A DNA stretch of 64,000 bases, taken from assembly GCA_045646905.1 (NCBI GenBank), contig JAZRLP010000007.1, forward strand, positions 1 to 64,000, read 5' to 3'. Position 1 is the stretch's first letter. Each line of letters opens with the position of its first letter. Below are positions 59,132 through 64,000 of this stretch, one piece after another. This DNA comes from RGIG4079 sp045646905. GTDB lineage: Bacteria > Bacteroidota > Bacteroidia > Bacteroidales > Muribaculaceae. The notes below the pieces were generated by a model that searched no databases, was not told the origin of the DNA, and saw only the letters and a list, made by a program, of their open reading frames with translations. The position numbers and the translations under genes are program-made.

Positions 59132-59245
59132 GTAATTTCTTTAATAAAAAACGCCTGTGGTGTATCAAAGTTTTATCTTTTTAGAGGTTAAAATGTATTT
59201 TTTTTGATTTTTTATCTCAAAAAAATAATATTGTGTGATTTCGCT

Positions 59246-59590
59246 CTAATTATTGGCTTTTTCAAGGGCGCGGCGGCCAGCATCGGTCATCAATCCACGC
59301 TGCTCCAGGTCGCGACAACGATTCCTGTTTAGGTCGGTCCAATGGCTACCTTTGCGGCGAGGCGATAGGCGTTGGGCAAGCCGTCCATCGGGCAATCGCT
59401 TCACGGTAGAGTCAATCCACCCAAAACACAATGCTTCCTCAACAACCTCAACATATGGAATCACATCGTAAGGAGGATTCTTGCTACGCGATGTGACCAC
59501 CCAACACTCTCTACAGGTGTTGTGATTGGTCACAAGCCATTCTCTTAATTGGGCGCGCGAGGTAAAATCTAATAGAAGAGTAATCACCAT
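59246..59590 (-). CDS. YdeI-family protein, short form
   Basis: The 114-residue protein matches the N-terminal part of the YdeI/OmpD-associated family (LREWLVTNHNTCRECWVVTS, EVVEEALCFGWIDSTVKRL, LSPRRKGSHWTDLNRNRC). Family members usually reach about 190 residues; this one stops at ALEKANN, so it is either a short natural form or a C-terminal truncation. Function of the family is unclear; some are linked to antimicrobial peptide resistance. Confidence 0.82.
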   Translation of the reverse strand: MVITLLLDFTSRAQLREWLVTNHNTCRECWVVTSRSKNPPYDVIPYVEVVEEALCFGWIDSTVKRLPDGRLAQRLSPRRKGSHWTDLNRNRCRDLEQRGLMTDAGRRALEKANN

Positions 59591-59605
59591 TTTTTCAATT
59601 ACTAC

Positions 59606-60250
59606 CTATGATAATATTTTGCTAGCCATTTCTTTACCAGCGTTGTGGGCTTTTTCGAGGTCCGATGCCCAGTTTTGGTCGCGCCATGCATGTTTTGCTT
59701 CTTCCGAGAAACCTCCAAGCTCGTAGCGATCATAATGTGCCACTTGGCAAGTGTTATAGGCAACGATATGCTGTGGCTCACCAAGAGCAGTGGTGATGCA
59801 GTATTCCATTGAGCCAAATCCATTGCTGTTGTTGCGCTCGGGAGTGCCGTTCATGGTCTCAACCATTACCACCGGCATGCGTTTAGGGGCTGTGAGGCTG
59901 TAATCGTTATATGAAAGCCAAGGGAATGCCAATCGCTCCAAGAATGCTCGCATCAACCCAGTTACCTCGCCGAAGTATATGGGCGAACCAAGCACAAGTC
60001 CGTCGGCTTGCGCAATATTTTCTAAAATGGGTGTCAGAGCATCATTAAATCGACATATGTTTGAAGCCTTACCTTTAATTTTACAAGCCAAGCACGATAC
60101 ACAACCTTTATAGTCAAAGTCATATAATCGCACAACTTTTACATTAATATCCTCGCTCACACTCTTTGCTCCATCGGCAAAAGCATTTAATATAGCCGCG
60201 GTATTCATGTTTTTGCGAGGGCCGCCGTCTATTATTACAATATGTTTCAT
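59606..60250 (-). CDS. Flavodoxin-fold NAD(P)H-dependent FMN reductase
   Basis: The 214-residue protein has the flavodoxin-like start IVIIDGGPRKNMNTAAILNAF, a CVSCLACKIKG cysteine cluster (two CxxC) as in iron-sulfur flavoproteins, and the FMN-binding GLVLGSPIYFGEVTGLMRAFLERL. It is likely a cytosolic electron-transfer or quinone/azo-type reductase. It lies 69 bases after the cydB gene, but a strong terminator separates the two. Confidence 0.85.
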   Translation of the reverse strand: MKHIVIIDGGPRKNMNTAAILNAFADGAKSVSEDINVKVVRLYDFDYKGCVSCLACKIKGKASNICRFNDALTPILENIAQADGLVLGSPIYFGEVTGLMRAFLERLAFPWLSYNDYSLTAPKRMPVVMVETMNGTPERNNSNGFGSMEYCITTALGEPQHIVAYNTCQVAHYDRYELGGFSEEAKHAWRDQNWASDLEKAHNAGKEMASKILS

Positions 60251-60273
60251 CGTTGCAATGATTGAATAAAAAG

Positions 60274-60301
60274 TCGGGGAGTCGTTGTCAACTCCCCGAC
60301 G
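60274..60301 (-). terminator. Terminator of the cytochrome bd operon
   Basis: A 10-bp stem (GTCGGGGAGT at 60274-60283 with ACTCCCCGAC at 60292-60301), followed on the minus strand by TTTTTATTC. Confidence 0.85.
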
Positions 60302-60319
60302 ATAAAACGATATGAGTTA

Positions 60320-61462
60320 TTAATATTTGTCAGAGTCGTTGAGCTCCTCGGTAGTGAGCGATTTCTTGTCCATCTTGCGCCAGAAGTAGGCAATATATGC
60401 CACTACAAACGGAATGGCAAGCGACACAATGGCCATGGTGTAGAGCGTGAATTCGCTTGAACAGCTATTGCTCAAGGTGAGTGATGATTGTAGATCGGCA
60501 GTTGAAGGGTAGAAGGCTGTGCCATTATACCCTGCAATCATAAAGAGTGCCATCACAGCCAACACTGTGCCAGGTGCAGCAAACCATATGCCACGCTTGA
60601 ATGCTTTCTTATAGAGTGTCATCACTACTCCCACCACAAGCAATACAGCGCCTATGAGGAACATAGCGAGCACAATGGGCATTTGCAAGAAGTTGTGGAG
60701 ATATTTGCCACTTTCCATTGTCACCACGCCATTGGCATCAACGGCAAAACCATCCATTGTGAGCAATTGCGCCACAACTAATACCAACATCACTACAAAG
60801 CACGCGAAACTTATGAGCAAACTGCGACGGAGTTGCGATGCGAGTTTGTCGTTGTCAATATTGTTAATTGCATACAACGCACCGAGGCATATGGCGAGGA
60901 ACATCACCATGAGCCCAAATTCCACATTAAACGGATTGGCCACGGCTTCAAGTCCATGCCAATTGCTTGCCCAACTGCTAATGGTGGGGGCTGCAATGTC
61001 GGCCACGGCATTTTTGTTGACTATAAATTGCGAGCCAGTGAAGAATGTGCCCACTGCAGTGCCTATGAGTAGGGGAGCAAGGCAACCATTGAGCGTGAGA
61101 AATACACGGAACGAGTTTCGGCCTATGAGGTTGCCCGCTTTGCTTTGAAACTCATATGACACGGCTTGAAACACAAAAGTGATGAGAATGAGAATCCACA
61201 CCCAGTAGGCCCCACCAAAACTGGTGCTGTAGAACAATGGGAATGAGGCGAAAAATGCTCCGCCAAATGTTACCAATGTGGTAAATGTCAACTCCCATTT
61301 GCGGCCAGTAGAGTTTACGATAAGTTCGCGTTCGTTTTCATTCTTCCCTGCAAGGAAAATGAGCGCATTGCCACCTTGCACAAAGAGAAGAAACACAAGT
61401 AGTCCACCCAAGAGGGCTATTAAAAACCACCAATATTGTTGTAAAAATTCATATGTAATCAT
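60320..61462 (-). CDS. cydB: Cytochrome bd ubiquinol oxidase subunit II
   Basis: The 380-residue membrane protein has about nine hydrophobic helices and the CydB features: the early WFLIALLGGLLVFLLFVQGG and the FQAVSYEFQSK segment. It pairs with CydA to form the bd-type quinol oxidase in the inner membrane, which reduces oxygen at very low levels and lets gut anaerobes cope with traces of oxygen. It starts 9 bases after the cydA stop. Confidence 0.93.
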   Translation of the reverse strand: MITYEFLQQYWWFLIALLGGLLVFLLFVQGGNALIFLAGKNENERELIVNSTGRKWELTFTTLVTFGGAFFASFPLFYSTSFGGAYWVWILILITFVFQAVSYEFQSKAGNLIGRNSFRVFLTLNGCLAPLLIGTAVGTFFTGSQFIVNKNAVADIAAPTISSWASNWHGLEAVANPFNVEFGLMVMFLAICLGALYAINNIDNDKLASQLRRSLLISFACFVVMLVLVVAQLLTMDGFAVDANGVVTMESGKYLHNFLQMPIVLAMFLIGAVLLVVGVVMTLYKKAFKRGIWFAAPGTVLAVMALFMIAGYNGTAFYPSTADLQSSLTLSNSCSSEFTLYTMAIVSLAIPFVVAYIAYFWRKMDKKSLTTEELNDSDKY

Positions 61463-61471
61463 AGCGCAATC

Positions 61472-62962
61472 CTATTTGGTTGATTCAATTTCGGGGCCTT
61501 TTTTGATGGCCTTTATCATAATACGCAATTCAATAGCAAGGAAAAGTGTGAACACAGCCACAAAAATGAAGAATGTGGTCATAACGGCTTGCACACTCAC
61601 GCTCGACACGGCGGCTTTAACCGGGAGCAATCCCTCGATGGTCCATGGCTGGCGACCCACCTCGGCTACAATCCAGCCGGCTTGACCTGCAAAATATACC
61701 AATGGAATAGAGAGCAATGCTACCCATAGCAACCATTTCATGTTGGCAATGCGTTTGCGACGCTCGGCCCACAATACCACAAACATGAGCAACAGTAAGA
61801 AACTACCCAAACCCACCATCACACGGAATGCCCAATAAACGAGCGTTACGGGAGGCACAAGTTCGTCGCGCGAATCGATATATCCATAGCCAAAGTAGTC
61901 CATATTCTCTTCAAGCACCATGCGAGCCTCAAGGGCAGCAACCGAGTCGGTGGCTTTTAGTGTGCGGTATTCGCGGAAAGCGTTTATTGCTGTTTTGCCT
62001 CGAGCAATCTTCTCCTCGGCCGATGGGATAGTGTCGCCCTCGGGGGTGATGTAGCCATCAAGAAGATTGTTGATGCCAGGCACATATCCATTGACATCGT
62101 GAGTGGCGAGTATCGAAAGCATGTTGGGAATTTCTACGCCTGGCACGATTGAGAACGGAGCGCCTTCGCCACCATCTTCAAGCCCCTCGGCTGCAGCAAG
62201 CTTCATGGGCTGATATTCGGCAACATGAATGCCCGAACTGTCACCACTACCCATCACGGCAATAGTGCCAATGATACCCACTACGGCAGCCACACGAATG
62301 CTTGCAAGCGCAAAGCGTGTTTCGCGTTTCTTGAGCAGATACCAACTGCTGATGCCTATCACAAAGATAGCGCCTGTCATCCAGCCACTAAATACCGAGT
62401 GGAAGAATTTAGATATAGCAACGGGATTGAGAACCAAAGCCCAAAAATCGACCATCTCGTGGCGCACGGTGTCGGGGTTGAACTCCATTCCCACAGGGTG
62501 TTGCATCCAAGAGTTGGCTACAAGAATCCACAATGCCGATAGGGCAGCGCCTATGCCTGTGAGCCATGTGGCTGTGAGGTGCACGCGTCGGCTCACCTTG
62601 TTCCACCCAAAGAACATCACAGCAAAGAATGTGGCTTCCATGAAAAATGCAAAAATACCCTCAATGGCAAGCGGTGCGCCAAAGATGTCGCCCACAAACC
62701 ACGAATAATTGCTCCAGTTGGTGCCAAACTCAAATTCCAAAATGATGCCTGTGGCGATTCCCACGGCAAAATTGATGGCAAAGAGTTTCATCCAAAATTT
62801 GGCTGCTTTTTTCCAAAACTCATCGCCTTTTACTACATAGATAGTTTCCATCGAAGCCATAATGATGGCAAGTCCCAATGTGAGGGGAACGAAAATCCAA
62901 TGGTAACCGGCCGTCAGCGCAAATTGCAGTCTCGACCAATCGACTAATGCTGTATCAACCAT
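61472..62962 (-). CDS. cydA: Cytochrome bd ubiquinol oxidase subunit I
   Basis: The 496-residue protein shows CydA hallmarks: WSRLQFALTAGYHWIFVPLTLG with the heme b595 ligand His at the start, the GRQPW motif near the end of the Q-loop side (VAEVGRQPWTIEG), and a shorter Q-loop around residues 250-320. It carries the hemes and the quinol site. Gene order DUF4492-cydA-cydB is typical of Bacteroidota. Confidence 0.95.
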   Translation of the reverse strand: MVDTALVDWSRLQFALTAGYHWIFVPLTLGLAIIMASMETIYVVKGDEFWKKAAKFWMKLFAINFAVGIATGIILEFEFGTNWSNYSWFVGDIFGAPLAIEGIFAFFMEATFFAVMFFGWNKVSRRVHLTATWLTGIGAALSALWILVANSWMQHPVGMEFNPDTVRHEMVDFWALVLNPVAISKFFHSVFSGWMTGAIFVIGISSWYLLKKRETRFALASIRVAAVVGIIGTIAVMGSGDSSGIHVAEYQPMKLAAAEGLEDGGEGAPFSIVPGVEIPNMLSILATHDVNGYVPGINNLLDGYITPEGDTIPSAEEKIARGKTAINAFREYRTLKATDSVAALEARMVLEENMDYFGYGYIDSRDELVPPVTLVYWAFRVMVGLGSFLLLLMFVVLWAERRKRIANMKWLLWVALLSIPLVYFAGQAGWIVAEVGRQPWTIEGLLPVKAAVSSVSVQAVMTTFFIFVAVFTLFLAIELRIMIKAIKKGPEIESTK

Positions 62963-62996
62963 AGTTTTTACAATTTAAGGTTAGTTATATAAATTA

Positions 62997-63200
62997 TTAT
63001 TTTGTCAATTCATTGCCCACATGCTCGATTTTCTCGTTTTCGCTCTTTCCCGATAGCACAGGCTCAAAGAAAAACAATCGCAGCACGGCAAATAATATGA
63101 TGACTTTGAGCAAAATAAGCCACCACAACTGCCGCCCCCAGGTCATATTCTTAAACCCATCGGCATAAAAACGATATATCGAAACAAAAACATTCTTCAT
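62997..63200 (-). CDS. DUF4492 small membrane protein of the cyd operon
   Basis: The 67-residue protein has one membrane helix (LWWLILLKVIILFAVLRLFFF) after a conserved FYADGFKNMTWGRQLW start, the DUF4492 signature. It lies 34 bases before cydA; the family is found almost only upstream of cydAB and may be an extra subunit or assembly factor, in the manner of CydX. No clear TAnnTTTG is seen upstream. Confidence 0.88.
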   Translation of the reverse strand: MKNVFVSIYRFYADGFKNMTWGRQLWWLILLKVIILFAVLRLFFFEPVLSGKSENEKIEHVGNELTK

Positions 63201-63363
63201 GTCTTCACGGCATTATTACAATGTAAAAATACACATTTTCCACAAAAAATCAAAAAAGAGAGTGAAATTTGGGGATGGGGGGGAGTGAGGGGAAGAATTA
63301 GTAAGAAACACAGCAATGAATATATTTGCTGTGTTTTCGTTTATTATATGCTTAACAGTAAAT

Positions 63364-63726
63364 TTATAAACTATTTAGTATCGCAAGTCTAATAATATCA
63401 AAATCAATCTTTGGATATTTTGATTTCCTATATAGGTTCTTTGGCAAAGGTTGAGATTTACGTATGTATTTATTTATATCAGAAAAATTTTTTAAACAAC
63501 AATTATCTATGCCGAGATAGTATGATGAACGAGTAAAAATATATTCTCTTATATTAAAACCTAATAAATTTTCTAATACTTTGATGTCGCTCAAACATAC
63601 GCAAATTCTGCAGCGCTCTAATATCTCAATGACTTTGTATTTGTCATTTAGATGACCAGCTCGTTTTAAATAAAAATTGATGTTTCTGATAAGTTCAACA
63701 TCGGATTGTAAAGAATAATCATTCAT
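63364..63726 (-). CDS. AT-rich small protein of unknown function
   Basis: The 120-residue protein is helical and basic, with four cysteines at the centre (CRICVCLSD, NCCLKN) and no recognised family. The base composition is clearly more AT-rich than the cyd operon beside it. It appears to be downstream of another AT-rich gene that leaves the window, so both may belong to one acquired unit. Confidence 0.55.
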   Translation of the reverse strand: MNDYSLQSDVELIRNINFYLKRAGHLNDKYKVIEILERCRICVCLSDIKVLENLLGFNIREYIFTRSSYYLGIDNCCLKNFSDINKYIRKSQPLPKNLYRKSKYPKIDFDIIRLAILNSL

Positions 63727-63784
63727 AATTTAATATTTTAATAATTGGTGTTGTTTTGTCGCAATATTTATTGGTATAATGTGG

Positions 63785-64000
63785 TTAATTATTCAGATTT
63801 TTTTGTGACAACGGCTCGCAATAGGTCTTGTTAACAACCCTATCTCGCATTTTCTTCATGTCGGTAAAATTTCGAGATATATTTTGAATTATATCAAGAT
63901 AATTATCAGTTCCATCCTCTTTTTTATAAAAATAAGGTTTGATTGAAATACAATTATCATGCTCAAAGATGGTGTTTAGTAATGTGCGATCAGAATTCCC
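63785..64000 (-). CDS. C-terminal part of an AT-rich unknown protein
   Basis: The frame is open from the window edge to a TAA at 63785-63787, giving 71 residues that include SDRTLLNTIFEHDNCISIKP and end SQKNLNN. No start codon is in the window. Its stop is 59 bases before the gene at 63726. The family is not recognised. Confidence 0.5.
   Translation of the reverse strand, partial: GNSDRTLLNTIFEHDNCISIKPYFYKKEDGTDNYLDIIQNISRNFTDMKKMRDRVVNKTYCEPLSQKNLNN

Overview
Organism. The window reads as a chromosome segment of a Bacteroidota member, most likely gut-type Bacteroidales; a Muribaculaceae-like host is my guess. The main evidence is the repeated promoter form TAnnTTTG, several times with TTTG about 19 bases upstream, in front of many genes. 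Shine-Dalgarno sequences are absent. The family content also fits: DUF4492-cydA-cydB, DUF2975 with a small XRE regulator, [FeFe] hydrogenase with HydE/F/G, and an iorAB-paaK-ACT cluster. The core is moderately GC-rich, with clearly AT-richer patches of accessory genes.

Region 1 (1 to about 10,600) is the right part of an integrated phage-like element. On the minus strand it holds an excisionase-type protein, a replication initiator-like protein, a DnaC-like loader, an ArdA antirestriction protein and a virion block (ClpP-type protease with a nested scaffold, capsid, other structural or packaging genes, a phosphoribosyltransferase and a PLD-like protein). A divergent XRE repressor lies at the right edge. 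The boundary is a 3' fragment of a tRNA-Val gene with its old terminator, a typical attR; the left end and integrase lie outside the window. Between the virion block and ardA sits an inverted cassette: an AbiF/AbiD-type HEPN protein followed at once by a small RNA unit with its own promoter, two hairpins and a terminator. This is the most interesting locus seen.

Region 2 (10,650-19,480) is core: HAD phosphatase, an RluB/RsuA-type pseudouridine synthase with a long Gln/Asn/Gly/Tyr-rich extension, asnS, PhnA-like, catalase, hydF and hydG. Region 3 (19,540-25,810) is an AT-rich island that separates hydG from hydE and hydA. It holds a 1,075-residue protein of unknown function, a membrane protein, two tiny overlapping membrane ORFs, a secreted protein and palindromic repeats. 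hydA and hydG keep nearly identical promoters, so they probably remain co-regulated.

Region 4 (28,700-41,400) mixes housekeeping genes with defence-like cargo: a coiled-coil plus AlbA_2/HATPase operon, a patatin-like hydrolase, flavin reductase-like protein, DUF2975/XRE pair with an operator array, a DMT permease, a TrmH-type methyltransferase, McrBC and threonine aldolase. Region 5 (41,500-51,800) has a secreted gluzincin peptidase, glutamine synthetase, an omega-amidase-like nitrilase and a run of iorA, iorB, aminotransferase, paaK and ACT genes for fermenting aromatic 2-oxo acids. An AAA_14/DUF4143 ATPase (52,084-53,328) lies between two copies of the 3' end of the ACT gene.

Region 6 (53,600-64,000) holds a membrane protein, a DMT permease, a divergent pair of unknown transcription units under twin palindromic operators, GNAT, a small winged-helix protein, YdeI-like, a flavodoxin-fold reductase, the cytochrome bd operon (DUF4492-cydA-cydB) and two AT-rich unknown genes at the right edge. 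Dispersed palindromic repeats occur at 43.7 kb and 58.2 kb.
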